A stretch of DNA of 64,000 nucleotides from Owenia fusiformis (taxonomy: Eukaryota; Annelida; Polychaeta; Sabellida; Oweniidae): positions 1 to 64,000 of the forward strand of contig CAIIXF020000435.1 of NCBI GenBank assembly GCA_903813345.2. The letters run 5' to 3'. Below, piece by piece: positions 1-15,141 of this stretch. How positions within the stretch are numbered: position 1 is the first letter of the stretch; each line of letters opens with the position of its first letter. Made by a program: the position numbers and the translations under genes. The notes below the pieces were generated by a model. It did not search any database. It had not been told where the DNA came from and worked only from the letters and a program-made list of their open reading frames with translations.

Positions 1-2138
1 TGAAGTTCGCGTACGGGCCACCGTTGCCGTATATCTAGACGGCACGAATACACTTGGTATACGTATCTCTGCGAACAACAGACATTTGAAAGAAATAGGC
101 CCGAACGATGACTAGAGCATTTCGTAAACAACGATTCCCTTCCTCAAACTAACGATTGCGGAATGTAGAACGACGCGTACGCTGCTCGAATCTACGTCGA
201 AAGCTCTATATAGACGTCTGGAAGGCCTATTTTTTGAAGGACTATTTTTTGACCTCGACGGATCCGCGAAGCACGAGCCAGACATTCTCCCCAACTACCT
301 CCCTAGATTCCCTGTTCTTCAATCGACCATTATAGGCCCTCAAAGCGTCCCTAGAGCCATTTCCCTCTATACGCGTATGGCCAAATCCTATTATGATTTT
401 TGCTTTTGTATGTGCGAAAGCAAAATCTTTCTAACCACACGTTCTCATCAACGAGAGATATTTGGATAAATCTACGCATGCACGTTGTTAGGGGGCTAGG
501 CGTAGTTGCTCGGAAATTAGGTCAAATCCTTATCTGGGTCAAAGGTCGAAATCTAGGTCGAAATCTGCATTTCCGCTATTTCGGCCTCTCGAGCCTCCTT
601 AAGAAGTCAGAATCGGAGGAAAACTAGCTGGTCGGAAAGACAGTTTCCGAGCATTAAAAAAACAGTGAACCAAATTGAAATCCGACCATTAGTTATCGCG
701 ATATACGCGTTTGAAGTTCGCGTACGGGCCACCGTTGCCGTATATCTAGACGGCACGAATACACTTGGTATACGTATCTCTGCGAACAACAGACATTTGA
801 AAGAAAATAGGCCCGAACGATGACTAGAGCATTTCGTAAACAACGATTCCCTTCCTCAAACTAACGATTGCGGAATGTAGAACGACGCGTACGCTGCTCG
901 AATCTACGTCGAAAGCTCTATATAGACGTCTGGAAGGCCTATTTTTTGAAGGACTATTTTTTGACCTCGACGGATCCGCGAAGCACGAGCCAGACATTCT
1001 CCCCAACTACCTCCCTAGATTCCCTGTTCTTCAATCGACCATTATAGGCCCTCAAAGCGTCCCTAGAGCCATTTCCCTCTATACGCGTATGGCCAAATCC
1101 TATTATGATTTTTGCTTTTGTATGTGCGAAAGCAAAATCTTTCTAACCACACGTTCTCATCAACGAGAGATATTTGGATAAATCTACTCATGCACGTTGT
1201 TAGGGGGCTAGGCGTAGTTGCTCGGAAATTAGGTCAAATCCTTATCTGGGTCAAAGGTCGAAATCTAGGTCGAAATCTGCATTTCCGCTATTTCGGCCTC
1301 TCGAGCCTCCTTAAGAAGTCAGAATCGGAGGAAAACTAGCTGGTCGGAAAGACAGTTTTCCGAGCATTAAAAAAACAGTGAACCAAATTGAAATCCGACC
1401 ATTAGTTATCGCGATATACGCGTTTGAAGTTCGCGTACGGGCCACCGTTGCCGTATATCTAGACGGCACGAATACACTTGGTATACGTATCTCTGCGAAC
1501 AACAGACATTTGAAAGAAAATAGGCCCGAACGATGACTAGAGCATTTCGTAAACAACGATTCCCTTCCTCAAACTAACGATTGCGGAATGTAGAACGACG
1601 CGTACGCTGCTCGAATCTACGTCGAAAGCTCTATATAGACGTCTGGAAGGCCTATTTTTTGAAGGACTATTTTTTGACCTCGACGGATCCGCGAAGCACG
1701 AGCCAGACATTCTCCCCAACTACCTCCCTAGATTCCCTGTTCTTCAATCGACCATTATAGGCCCTCAAAGCGTCCCTAGAGCCATTTCCCTCTATACGCG
1801 TATGGCCAAATCCTATTATGATTTTTGCTTTTGTATGTGCGAAAGCAAAAATCTTTCTAACCACACGTTCTCATCAACGAGAGATATTTGGATAAATCTA
1901 CGCATGCACGTTGTTAGGGGGCTAGGCGTAGTTGCTCGGAAATTAGGTCAAATCCTTATCTGGGTCAAAGGTCGAAATCTAGGTCGAAATCTGCATTTCC
2001 GCTATTTCGGCCTCTCGAGCCTCCTTAAGAAGTCAGAATCGGAGGAAAACTAGCTGGTCGGAAAGACAGTTTTCCGAGCATTAAAAAAACAGTGAACCAA
2101 ATTGAAATCCGACCATTAGTTATCGCGATATACGCGTT

Positions 2139-2852
2139 TGAAGTTCGCGTACGGGCCACCGTTGCCGTATATCTAGACGGCACGAATACACTTGGTATAC
2201 GTATCTCTGCGAACAACAGACATTTGAAAGAAAATAGGCCCGAACGATGACTAGAGCATTTCGTAAACAACGATTCCCTTCCTCAAACTAACGATTGCGG
2301 AATGTAGAACGACGCGTACGCTGCTCGAATCTACGTCGAAAGCTCTATATAGACGTCTGGAAGGCCTATTTTTTGAAGGACTATTTTTTGACCTCGACGG
2401 ATCCGCGAAGCACGAGCCAGACATTCTCCCCAACTACCTCCCTAGATTCCCTGTTCTTCAATCGACCATTATAGGCCCTCAAAGCGTCCCTAGAGCCATT
2501 TCCCTCTATACGCGTATGGCCAAATCCTATTATGATTTTTGCTTTTGTATGTGCGAAAGCAAAAATCTTTCTAACCACACGTTCTCATCAACGAGAGATA
2601 TTTGGATAAATCTACTCATGCACGTTGTTAGGGGGCTAGGCGTAGTTGCTCGGAAATTAGGTCAAATCCTTATCTGGGTCAAAGGTCGAAATCTAGGTCG
2701 AAATCTGCATTTCCGCTATTTCGGCCTCTCGAGCCTCCTTAAGAAGTCAGAATCGGAGGAAAACTAGCTGGTCGGAAAGACAGTTTTCCGAGCATTAAAA
2801 AAACAGTGAACCAAATTGAAATCCGACCATTAGTTATCGCGATATACGCGTT
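2139..2852. repeat. Representative satellite monomer with internal landmarks
   Basis: This is a standard 714-bp monomer, used to place landmarks. TATTAT at 2528-2533 is followed by a perfect 12-bp inverted repeat (GATTTTTGCTTT at 2534-2545, AAAGCAAAAATC at 2556-2567, 10-nt loop). An AGGTC-rich block at 2649-2727 contains GGGTCAAAGGTCG at 2676-2688, two near-matches to a nuclear-receptor half-site spaced by one base. A second inverted repeat pairs GGAAAACT (2758-2765) with AGTTTTCC (2782-2789). A block starting with ACCAAATTGAAATCCGAC lies near 2810-2830. A TATA-like TATATA sits at 2346-2351. I count about 50 CpG dinucleotides in the monomer, roughly one per 14 bp, so it is conspicuously CpG-rich for an AT-rich region. 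The GGAAATTAGGTCAAAT and ACCAAATT...ATCCGAC blocks resemble the diverged units at 39.4-58.3 kb. Confidence 0.9.
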
Positions 2853-5800
2853 TGAAGTTCGCGTACGGGCCACCGTTGCCGTATATCTAGACGGCACGAA
2901 TACACTTGGTATACGTATCTCTGCGAACAACAGACATTTGAAAGAAAATAGGCCCGAACGATGACTAGAGCATTTCGTAAACAACGATTCCCTTCCTCAA
3001 ACTAACGATTGCGGAATGTAGAACGACGCGTACGCTGCTCGAATCTACGTCGAAAGCTCTATATAGACGTCTGGAAGGCCTATTTTTTGAAGGACTATTT
3101 TTTGACCTCGACGGATCCGCGAAGCACGAGCCAGACATTCTCCCCAACTACCTCCCTAGATTCCCTGTTCTTCAATCGACCATTATAGGCCCTCAAAGCG
3201 TCCCTAGAGCCATTTCCCTCTATACGCGTATGGCCAAATCCTATTATGATTTTTGCTTTTGTATGTGCGAAAGCAAAAATCTTTCTAACCACACGTTCTC
3301 ATCAACGAGAGATATTTGGATAAATCTACGCATGCACGTTGTTAGGGGGCTAGGCGTAGTTGCTCGGAAATTAGGTCAAATCCTTATCTGGGTCAAAGGT
3401 CGAAATCTAGGTCGAAATCTGCATTTCCGCTATTTCGGCCTCTCGAGCCTCCTTAAGAAGTCAGAATCGGAGGAAAACTAGCTGGTCGGAAAGACAGTTT
3501 TCCGAGCATTAAAAAAACAGTGAACCAAATTGAAATCCGACCATTAGTTATCGCGATATACGCGTTTGAAGTTCGCGTACGGGCCACCGTTGCCGTATAT
3601 CTAGACGGCACGAATACACTTGGTATACGTATCTCTGCGAACAACAGACATTTGAAAGAAAATAGGCCCGAACGATGACTAGAGCATTTCGTAAACAACG
3701 ATTCCCTTCCTCAAACTAACGATTGCGGAATGTAGAACGACGCGTACGCTGCTCGAATCTACGTCGAAAGCTCTATATAGACGTCTGGAAGGCCTATTTT
3801 TTGAAGGACTATTTTTTGACCTCGACGGATCCGCGAAGCACGAGCCAGACATTCTCCCCAACTACCTCCCTAGATTCCCTGTTCTTCAATCGACCATTAT
3901 AGGCCCTCAAAGCGTCCCTAGAGCCATTTCCCTCTATACGCGTATGGCCAAATCCTATTATGATTTTTGCTTTTGTATGTGCGAAAGCAAAAATCTTTCT
4001 AACCACACGTTCTCATCAACGAGAGATATTTGGATAAATCTACTCATGCACGTTGTTAGGGGGCTAGGCGTAGTTGCTCGGAAATTAGGTCAAATCCTTA
4101 TCTGGGTCAAAGGTCGAAATCTAGGTCGAAATCTGCATTTCCGCTATTTCGGCCTCTCGAGCCTCCTTAAGAAGTCAGAATCGGAGGAAAACTAGCTGGT
4201 CGGAAAGACAGTTTTCCGAGCATTAAAAAACAGTGAACCAAATTGAAATCCGACCATTAGTTATCGCGATATACGCGTTTGAAGTTCGCGTACGGGCCAC
4301 CGTTGCCGTATATCTAGACGGCACGAATACACTTGGTATACGTATCTCTGCGAACAACAGACATTTGAAAGAAAATAGGCCCGAACGATGACTAGAGCAT
4401 TTCGTAAACAACGATTCCCTTCCTCAAACTAACGATTGCGGAATGTAGAACGACGCGTACGCTGCTCGAATCTACGTCGAAAGCTCTATATAGACGTCTG
4501 GAAGGCCTATTTTTTGAAGGACTATTTTTTGACCTCGACGGATCCGCGAAGCACGAGCCAGACATTCTCCCCAACTACCTCCCTAGATTCCCTGTTCTTC
4601 AATCGACCATTATAGGCCCTCAAAGCGTCCCTAGAGCCATTTCCCTCTATACGCGTATGGCCAAATCCTATTATGATTTTTGCTTTTGTATGTGCGAAAG
4701 CAAAAATCTTTCTAACCACACGTTCTCATCAACGAGAGATATTTGGATAAATCTACTCATGCACGTTGTTAGGGGGCTAGGCGTAGTTGCTCGGAAATTA
4801 GGTCAAATCCTTATCTGGGTCAAAGGTCGAAATCTAGGTCGAAATCTGCATTTCCGCTATTTCGGCCTCTCGAGCCTCCTTAAGAAGTCAGAATCGGAGG
4901 AAAACTAGCTGGTCGGAAAGACAGTTTTCCGAGCATTAAAAAAACAGTGAACCAAATTGAAATCCGACCATTAGTTATCGCGATATACGCGTTTGAAGTT
5001 CGCGTACGGGCCACCGTTGCCGTATATCTAGACGGCACGAATACACTTGGTATACGTATCTCTGCGAACAACAGACATTTGAAAGAAAATAGGCCCGAAC
5101 GATGACTAGAGCATTTCGTAAACAACGATTCCCTTCCTCAAACTAACGATTGCGGAATGTAGAACGACGCGTACGCTGCTCGAATCTACGTCGAAAGCTC
5201 TATATAGACGTCTGGAAGGCCTATTTTTTGAAGGACTATTTTTTGACCTCGACGGATCCGCGAAGCACGAGCCAGACATTCTCCCCAACTACCTCCCTAG
5301 ATTCCCTGTTCTTCAATCGACCATTATAGGCCCTCAAAGCGTCCCTAGAGCCATTTCCCTCTATACGCGTATGGCCAAATCCTATTATGATTTTTGCTTT
5401 TGTATGTGCGAAAGCAAAAATCTTTCTAACCACACGTTCTCATCAACGAGAGATATTTGGATAAATCTACTCATGCACGTTGTTAGGGGGCTAGGCGTAG
5501 TTGCTCGGAAATTAGGTCAAATCCTTATCTGGGTCAAAGGTCGAAATCTAGGTCGAAATCTGCATTTCCGCTATTTCGGCCTCTCGAGCCTCCTTAAGAA
5601 GTCAGAATCGGAGGAAAACTAGCTGGTCGGAAAGACAGTTTTCCGAGCATTAAAAAAACAGTGAACCAAATTGAAATCCGACCATTAGTTATCGCGATAT
5701 ACGCGTTTGAAGTTCGCGTACGGGCCACCGTTGCCGTATATCTAGACGGCACGAATACACTTGGTATACGTATCTCTGCGAACAACAGACATTTGAAAGA

Positions 5801-8800
5801 AAATAGGCCCGAACGATGACTAGAGCATTTCGTAAACAACGATTCCCTTCCTCAAACTAACGATTGCGGAATGTAGAACGACGCGTACGCTGCTCGAATC
5901 TACGTCGAAAGCTCTATATAGACGTCTGGAAGGCCTATTTTTGAAGGACTATTTTTGACCTCGACGGATCCGCGAAGCACGAGCCAGACATTCTCCCCAA
6001 CTACCTCCCTAGATTCCCTGTTCTTCAATCGACCATTATAGGCCCTCAAAGCGTCCCTAGAGCCATTTCCCTCTATACGCGTATGGCCAAATCCTATTAT
6101 GATTTTTGCTTTTGTATGTGCGAAAGCAAAAATCTTTCTAACCACACGTTCTCATCAACGAGAGATATTTGGATAAATCTACTCATGCACGTTGTTAGGG
6201 GGCTAGGCGTAGTTGCTCGGAAATTAGGTCAAATCCTTATCTGGGTCAAAGGTCGAAATCTAGGTCGAAATCTGCATTTCCGCTATTTCGGCCTCTCGAG
6301 CCTCCTTAAGAAGTCAGAATCGGAGGAAAACTAGCTGGTCGGAAAGACAGTTTTCCGAGCATTAAAAAAACAGTGAACCAAATTGAAATCCGACCATTAG
6401 TTATCGCGATATACGCGTTTGAAGTTCGCGTACGGGCCACCGTTGCCGTATATCTAGACGGCACGAATACACTTGGTATACGTATCTCTGCGAACAACAG
6501 ACATTTGAAAGAAAATAGGCCCGAACGATGACTAGAGCATTTCGTAAACAACGATTCCCTTCCTCAAACTAACGATTGCGGAATGTAGAACGACGCGTAC
6601 GCTGCTCGAATCTACGTCGAAAGCTCTATATAGACGTCTGGAAGGCCTATTTTTTGAAGGACTATTTTTTGACCTCGACGGATCCGCGAAGCACGAGCCA
6701 GACATTCTCCCCAACTACCTCCCTAGATTCCCTGTTCTTCAATCGACCATTATAGGCCCTCAAAGCGTCCCTAGAGCCATTTCCCTCTATACGCGTATGG
6801 CCAAATCCTATTATGATTTTTGCTTTTGTATGTGCGAAAGCAAAAATCTTTCTAACCACACGTTCTCATCAACGAGAGATATTTGGATAAATCTACTCAT
6901 GCACGTTGTTAGGGGGCTAGGCGTAGTTGCTCGGAAATTAGGTCAAATCCTTATCTGGGTCAAAGGTCGAAATCTAGGTCGAAATCTGCATTTCCGCTAT
7001 TTCGGCCTCTCGAGCCTCCTTAAGAAGTCAGAATCGGAGGAAAACTAGCTGGTCGGAAAGACAGTTTTCCGAGCATTAAAAAACAGTGAACCAAATTGAA
7101 ATCCGACCATTAGTTATCGCGATATACGCGTTTGAAGTTCGCGTACGGGCCACCGTTGCCGTATATCTAGACGGCACGAATACACTTGGTATACGTATCT
7201 CTGCGAACAACAGACATTTGAAAGAAAATAGGCCCGAACGATGACTAGAGCATTTCGTAAACAACGATTCCCTTCCTCAAACTAACGATTGCGGAATGTA
7301 GAACGACGCGTACGCTGCTCGAATCTACGTCGAAAGCTCTATATAGACGTCTGGAAGGCCTATTTTTTGAAGGACTATTTTTTGACCTCGACGGATCCGC
7401 GAAGCACGAGCCAGACATTCTCCCCAACTACCTCCCTAGATTCCCTGTTCTTCAATCGACCATTATAGGCCCTCAAAGCGTCCCTAGAGCCATTTCCCTC
7501 TATACGCGTATGGCCAAATCCTATTATGATTTTTGCTTTTGTATGTGCGAAAGCAAAAATCTTTCTAACCACACGTTCTCATCAACGAGAGATATTTGGA
7601 TAAATCTACTCATGCACGTTGTTAGGGGGCTAGGCGTAGTTGCTCGGAAATTAGGTCAAATCCTTATCTGGGTCAAAGGTCGAAATCTAGGTCGAAATCT
7701 GCATTTCCGCTATTTCGGCCTCTCGAGCCTCCTTAAGAAGTCAGAATCGGAGGAAAACTAGCTGGTCGGAAAGACAGTTTTCCGAGCATTAAAAAAACAG
7801 TGAACCAAATTGAAATCCGACCATTAGTTATCGCGATATACGCGTTTGAAGTTCGCGTACGGGCCACCGTTGCCGTATATCTAGACGGCACGAATACACT
7901 TGGTATACGTATCTCTGCGAACAACAGACATTTGAAAGAAAATAGGCCCGAACGATGACTAGAGCATTTCGTAAACAACGATTCCCTTCCTCAAACTAAC
8001 GATTGCGGAATGTAGAACGACGCGTACGCTGCTCGAATCTACGTCGAAAGCTCTATATAGACGTCTGGAAGGCCTATTTTTTGAAGGACTATTTTTTGAC
8101 CTCGACGGATCCGCGAAGCACGAGCCAGACATTCTCCCCAACTACCTCCCTAGATTCCCTGTTCTTCAATCGACCATTATAGGCCCTCAAAGCGTCCCTA
8201 GAGCCATTTCCCTCTATACGCGTATGGCCAAATCCTATTATGATTTTTGCTTTTGTATGTGCGAAAGCAAAAATCTTTCTAACCACACGTTCTCATCAAC
8301 GAGAGATATTTGGATAAATCTACTCATGCACGTTGTTAGGGGGCTAGGCGTAGTTGCTCGGAAATTAGGTCAAATCCTTATCTGGGTCAAAGGTCGAAAT
8401 CTAGGTCGAAATCTGCATTTCCGCTATTTCGGCCTCTCGAGCCTCCTTAAGAAGTCAGAATCGGAGGAAAACTAGCTGGTCGGAAAGACAGTTTTCCGAG
8501 CATTAAAAAAACAGTGAACCAAATTGAAATCCGACCATTAGTTATCGCGATATACGCGTTTGAAGTTCGCGTACGGGCCACCGTTGCCGTATATCTAGAC
8601 GGCACGAATACACTTGGTATACGTATCTCTGCGAACAACAGACATTTGAAAGAAAATAGGCCCGAACGATGACTAGAGCATTTCGTAAACAACGATTCCC
8701 TTCCTCAAACTAACGATTGCGGAATGTAGAACGACGCGTACGCTGCTCGAATCTACGTCGAAAGCTCTATATAGACGTCTGGAAGGCCTATTTTTTGAAG

Positions 8801-11800
8801 GACTATTTTTTGACCTCGACGGATCCGCGAAGCACGAGCCAGACATTCTCCCCAACTACCTCCCTAGATTCCCTGTTCTTCAATCGACCATTATAGGCCC
8901 TCAAAGCGTCCCTAGAGCCATTTCCCTCTATACGCGTATGGCCAAATCCTATTATGATTTTTGCTTTTGTATGTGCGAAAGCAAAAATCTTTCTAACCAC
9001 ACGTTCTCATCAACGAGAGATATTTGGATAAATCTACTCATGCACGTTGTTAGGGGGCTAGGCGTAGTTGCTCGGAAATTAGGTCAAATCCTTATCTGGG
9101 TCAAAGGTCGAAATCTAGGTCGAAATCTGCATTTCCGCTATTTCGGCCTCTCGAGCCTCCTTAAGAAGTCAGAATCGGAGGAAAACTAGCTGGTCGGAAA
9201 GACAGTTTTCCGAGCATTAAAAAAACAGTGAACCAAATTGAAATCCGACCATTAGTTATCGCGATATACGCGTTTGAAGTTCGCGTACGGGCCACCGTTG
9301 CCGTATATCTAGACGGCACGAATACACTTGGTATACGTATCTCTGCGAACAACAGACATTTGAAAGAAAATAGGCCCGAACGATGACTAGAGCATTTCGT
9401 AAACAACGATTCCCTTCCTCAAACTAACGATTGCGGAATGTAGAACGACGCGTACGCTGCTCGAATCTACGTCGAAAGCTCTATATAGACGTCTGGAAGG
9501 CCTATTTTTTGAAGGACTATTTTTTGACCTCGACGGATCCGCGAAGCACGAGCCAGACATTCTCCCCAACTACCTCCCTAGATTCCCTGTTCTTCAATCG
9601 ACCATTATAGGCCCTCAAAGCGTCCCTAGAGCCATTTCCCTCTATACGCGTATGGCCAAATCCTATTATGATTTTTGCTTTTGTATGTGCGAAAGCAAAA
9701 ATCTTTCTAACCACACGTTCTCATCAACGAGAGATATTTGGATAAATCTACTCATGCACGTTGTTAGGGGGCTAGGCGTAGTTGCTCGGAAATTAGGTCA
9801 AATCCTTATCTGGGTCAAAGGTCGAAATCTAGGTCGAAATCTGCATTTCCGCTATTTCGGCCTCTCGAGCCTCCTTAAGAAGTCAGAATCGGAGGAAAAC
9901 TAGCTGGTCGGAAAGACAGTTTTCCGAGCATTAAAAAAACAGTGAACCAAATTGAAATCCGACCATTAGTTATCGCGATATACGCGTTTGAAGTTCGCGT
10001 ACGGGCCACCGTTGCCGTATATCTAGACGGCACGAATACACTTGGTATACGTATCTCTGCGAACAACAGACATTTGAAAGAAAATAGGCCCGAACGATGA
10101 CTAGAGCATTTCGTAAACAACGATTCCCTTCCTCAAACTAACGATTGCGGAATGTAGAACGACGCGTACGCTGCTCGAATCTACGTCGAAAGCTCTATAT
10201 AGACGTCTGGAAGGCCTATTTTTTGAAGGACTATTTTTTGACCTCGACGGATCCGCGAAGCACGAGCCAGACATTCTCCCCAACTACCTCCCTAGATTCC
10301 CTGTTCTTCAATCGACCATTATAGGCCCTCAAAGCGTCCCTAGAGCCATTTCCCTCTATACGCGTATGGCCAAATCCTATTATGATTTTTGCTTTTGTAT
10401 GTGCGAAAGCAAAATCTTTCTAACCACACGTTCTCATCAACGAGAGATATTTGGATAAATCTACTCATGCACGTTGTTAGGGGGCTAGGCGTAGTTGCTC
10501 GGAAATTAGGTCAAATCCTTATCTGGGTCAAAGGTCGAAATCTAGGTCGAAATCTGCATTTCCGCTATTTCGGCCTCTCGAGCCTCCTTAAGAAGTCAGA
10601 ATCGGAGGAAAACTAGCTGGTCGGAAAGACAGTTTTCCGAGCATTAAAAAAACAGTGAACCAAATTGAAATCCGACCATTAGTTATCGCGATATACGCGT
10701 TTGAAGTTCGCGTACGGGCCACCGTTGCCGTATATCTAGACGGCACGAATACACTTGGTATACGTATCTCTGCGAACAACAGACATTTGAAAGAAAATAG
10801 GCCCGAACGATGACTAGAGCATTTCGTAAACAACGATTCCCTTCCTCAAACTAACGATTGCGGAATGTAGAACGACGCGTACGCTGCTCGAATCTACGTC
10901 GAAAGCTCTATATAGACGTCTGGAAGGCCTATTTTTTGAAGGACTATTTTTTGACCTCGACGGATCCGCGAAGCACGAGCCAGACATTCTCCCCAACTAC
11001 CTCCCTAGATTCCCTGTTCTTCAATCGACCATTATAGGCCCTCAAAGCGTCCCTAGAGCCATTTCCCTCTATACGCGTATGGCCAAATCCTATTATGATT
11101 TTTGCTTTTGTATGTGCGAAAGCAAAAATCTTTCTAACCACACGTTCTCATCAACGAGAGATATTTGGATAAATCTACTCATGCACGTTGTTAGGGGGCT
11201 AGGCGTAGTTGCTCGGAAATTAGGTCAAATCCTTATCTGGGTCAAAGGTCGAAATCTAGGTCGAAATCTGCATTTCCGCTATTTCGGCCTCTCGAGCCTC
11301 CTTAAGAAGTCAGAATCGGAGGAAAACTAGCTGGTCGGAAAGACAGTTTTCCGAGCATTAAAAAAACAGTGAACCAAATTGAAATCCGACCATTAGTTAT
11401 CGCGATATACGCGTTTGAAGTTCGCGTACGGGCCACCGTTGCCGTATATCTAGACGGCACGAATACACTTGGTATACGTATCTCTGCGAACAACAGACAT
11501 TTGAAAGAAAATAGGCCCGAACGATGACTAGAGCATTTCGTAAACAACGATTCCCTTCCTCAAACTAACGATTGCGGAATGTAGAACGACGCGTACGCTG
11601 CTCGAATCTACGTCGAAAGCTCTATATAGACGTCTGGAAGGCCTATTTTTTGAAGGACTATTTTTTGACCTCGACGGATCCGCGAAGCACGAGCCAGACA
11701 TTCTCCCCAACTACCTCCCTAGATTCCCTGTTCTTCAATCGACCATTATAGGCCCTCAAAGCGTCCCTAGAGCCATTTCCCTCTATACGCGTATGGCCAA

Positions 11801-14800
11801 ATCCTATTATGATTTTTGCTTTTGTATGTGCGAAAGCAAAAATCTTTCTAACCACACGTTCTCATCAACGAGAGATATTTGGATAAATCTACTCATGCAC
11901 GTTGTTAGGGGGCTAGGCGTAGTTGCTCGGAAATTAGGTCAAATCCTTATCTGGGTCAAAGGTCGAAATCTAGGTCGAAATCTGCATTTCCGCTATTTCG
12001 GCCTCTCGAGCCTCCTTAAGAAGTCAGAATCGGAGGAAAACTAGCTGGTCGGAAAGACAGTTTTCCGAGCATTAAAAAAACAGTGAACCAAATTGAAATC
12101 CGACCATTAGTTATCGCGATATACGCGTTTGAAGTTCGCGTACGGGCCACCGTTGCCGTATATCTAGACGGCACGAATACACTTGGTATACGTATCTCTG
12201 CGAACAACAGACATTTGAAAGAAAATAGGCCCGAACGATGACTAGAGCATTTCGTAAACAACGATTCCCTTCCTCAAACTAACGATTGCGGAATGTAGAA
12301 CGACGCGTACGCTGCTCGAATCTACGTCGAAAGCTCTATATAGACGTCTGGAAGGCCTATTTTTTGAAGGACTATTTTTTGACCTCGACGGATCCGCGAA
12401 GCACGAGCCAGACATTCTCCCCAACTACCTCCCTAGATTCCCTGTTCTTCAATCGACCATTATAGGCCCTCAAAGCGTCCCTAGAGCCATTTCCCTCTAT
12501 ACGCGTATGGCCAAATCCTATTATGATTTTTGCTTTTGTATGTGCGAAAGCAAAAATCTTTCTAACCACACGTTCTCATCAACGAGAGATATTTGGATAA
12601 ATCTACTCATGCACGTTGTTAGGGGGCTAGGCGTAGTTGCTCGGAAATTAGGTCAAATCCTTATCTGGGTCAAAGGTCGAAATCTAGGTCGAAATCTGCA
12701 TTTCCGCTATTTCGGCCTCTCGAGCCTCCTTAAGAAGTCAGAATCGGAGGAAAACTAGCTGGTCGGAAAGACAGTTTTCCGAGCATTAAAAAAACAGTGA
12801 ACCAAATTGAAATCCGACCATTAGTTATCGCGATATACGCGTTTGAAGTTCGCGTACGGGCCACCGTTGCCGTATATCTAGACGGCACGAATACACTTGG
12901 TATACGTATCTCTGCGAACAACAGACATTTGAAAGAAAATAGGCCCGAACGATGACTAGAGCATTTCGTAAACAACGATTCCCTTCCTCAAACTAACGAT
13001 TGCGGAATGTAGAACGACGCGTACGCTGCTCGAATCTACGTCGAAAGCTCTATATAGACGTCTGGAAGGCCTATTTTTTGAAGGACTATTTTTTGACCTC
13101 GACGGATCCGCGAAGCACGAGCCAGACATTCTCCCCAACTACCTCCCTAGATTCCCTGTTCTTCAATCGACCATTATAGGCCCTCAAAGCGTCCCTAGAG
13201 CCATTTCCCTCTATACGCGTATGGCCAAATCCTATTATGATTTTTGCTTTTGTATGTGCGAAAGCAAAAATCTTTCTAACCACACGTTCTCATCAACGAG
13301 AGATATTTGGATAAATCTACGCATGCACGTTGTTAGGGGGCTAGGCGTAGTTGCTCGGAAATTAGGTCAAATCCTTATCTGGGTCAAAGGTCGAAATCTA
13401 GGTCGAAATCTGCATTTCCGCTATTTCGGCCTCTCGAGCCTCCTTAAGAAGTCAGAATCGGAGGAAAACTAGCTGGTCGGAAAGACAGTTTTCCGAGCAT
13501 TAAAAAAACAGTGAACCAAATTGAAATCCGACCATTAGTTATCGCGATATACGCGTTTGAAGTTCGCGTACGGGCCACCGTTGCCGTATATCTAGACGGC
13601 ACGAATACACTTGGTATACGTATCTCTGCGAACAACAGACATTTGAAAGAAAATAGGCCCGAACGATGACTAGAGCATTTCGTAAACAACGATTCCCTTC
13701 CTCAAACTAACGATTGCGGAATGTAGAACGACGCGTACGCTGCTCGAATCTACGTCGAAAGCTCTATATAGACGTCTGGAAGGCCTATTTTTTGAAGGAC
13801 TATTTTTTGACCTCGACGGATCCGCGAAGCACGAGCCAGACATTCTCCCCAACTACCTCCCTAGATTCCCTGTTCTTCAATCGACCATTATAGGCCCTCA
13901 AAGCGTCCCTAGAGCCATTTCCCTCTATACGCGTATGGCCAAATCCTATTATGATTTTTGCTTTTGTATGTGCGAAAGCAAAAATCTTTCTAACCACACG
14001 TTCTCATCAACGAGAGATATTTGGATAAATCTACTCATGCACGTTGTTAGGGGGCTAGGCGTAGTTGCTCGGAAATTAGGTCAAATCCTTATCTGGGTCA
14101 AAGGTCGAAATCTAGGTCGAAATCTGCATTTCCGCTATTTCGGCCTCTCGAGCCTCCTTAAGAAGTCAGAATCGGAGGAAAACTAGCTGGTCGGAAAGAC
14201 AGTTTTCCGAGCATTAAAAAAACAGTGAACCAAATTGAAATCCGACCATTAGTTATCGCGATATACGCGTTTGAAGTTCGCGTACGGGCCACCGTTGCCG
14301 TATATCTAGACGGCACGAATACACTTGGTATACGTATCTCTGCGAACAACAGACATTTGAAAGAAAATAGGCCCGAACGATGACTAGAGCATTTCGTAAA
14401 CAACGATTCCCTTCCTCAAACTAACGATTGCGGAATGTAGAACGACGCGTACGCTGCTCGAATCTACGTCGAAAGCTCTATATAGACGTCTGGAAGGCCT
14501 ATTTTTTGAAGGACTATTTTTTGACCTCGACGGATCCGCGAAGCACGAGCCAGACATTCTCCCCAACTACCTCCCTAGATTCCCTGTTCTTCAATCGACC
14601 ATTATAGGCCCTCAAAGCGTCCCTAGAGCCATTTCCCTCTATACGCGTATGGCCAAATCCTATTATGATTTTTGCTTTTGTATGTGCGAAAGCAAAAATC
14701 TTTCTAACCACACGTTCTCATCAACGAGAGATATTTGGATAAATCTACTCATGCACGTTGTTAGGGGGCTAGGCGTAGTTGCTCGGAAATTAGGTCAAAT

Positions 14801-15141
14801 CCTTATCTGGGTCAAAGGTCGAAATCTAGGTCGAAATCTGCATTTCCGCTATTTCGGCCTCTCGAGCCTCCTTAAGAAGTCAGAATCGGAGGAAAACTAG
14901 CTGGTCGGAAAGACAGTTTTCCGAGCATTAAAAAAACAGTGAACCAAATTGAAATCCGACCATTAGTTATCGCGATATACGCGTTTGAAGTTCGCGTACG
15001 GGCCACCGTTGCCGTATATCTAGACGGCACGAATACACTTGGTATACGTATCTCTGCGAACAACAGACATTTGAAAGAAAATAGGCCCGAACGATGACTA
15101 GAGCATTTCGTAAACAACGATTCCCTTCCTCAAACTAACGA

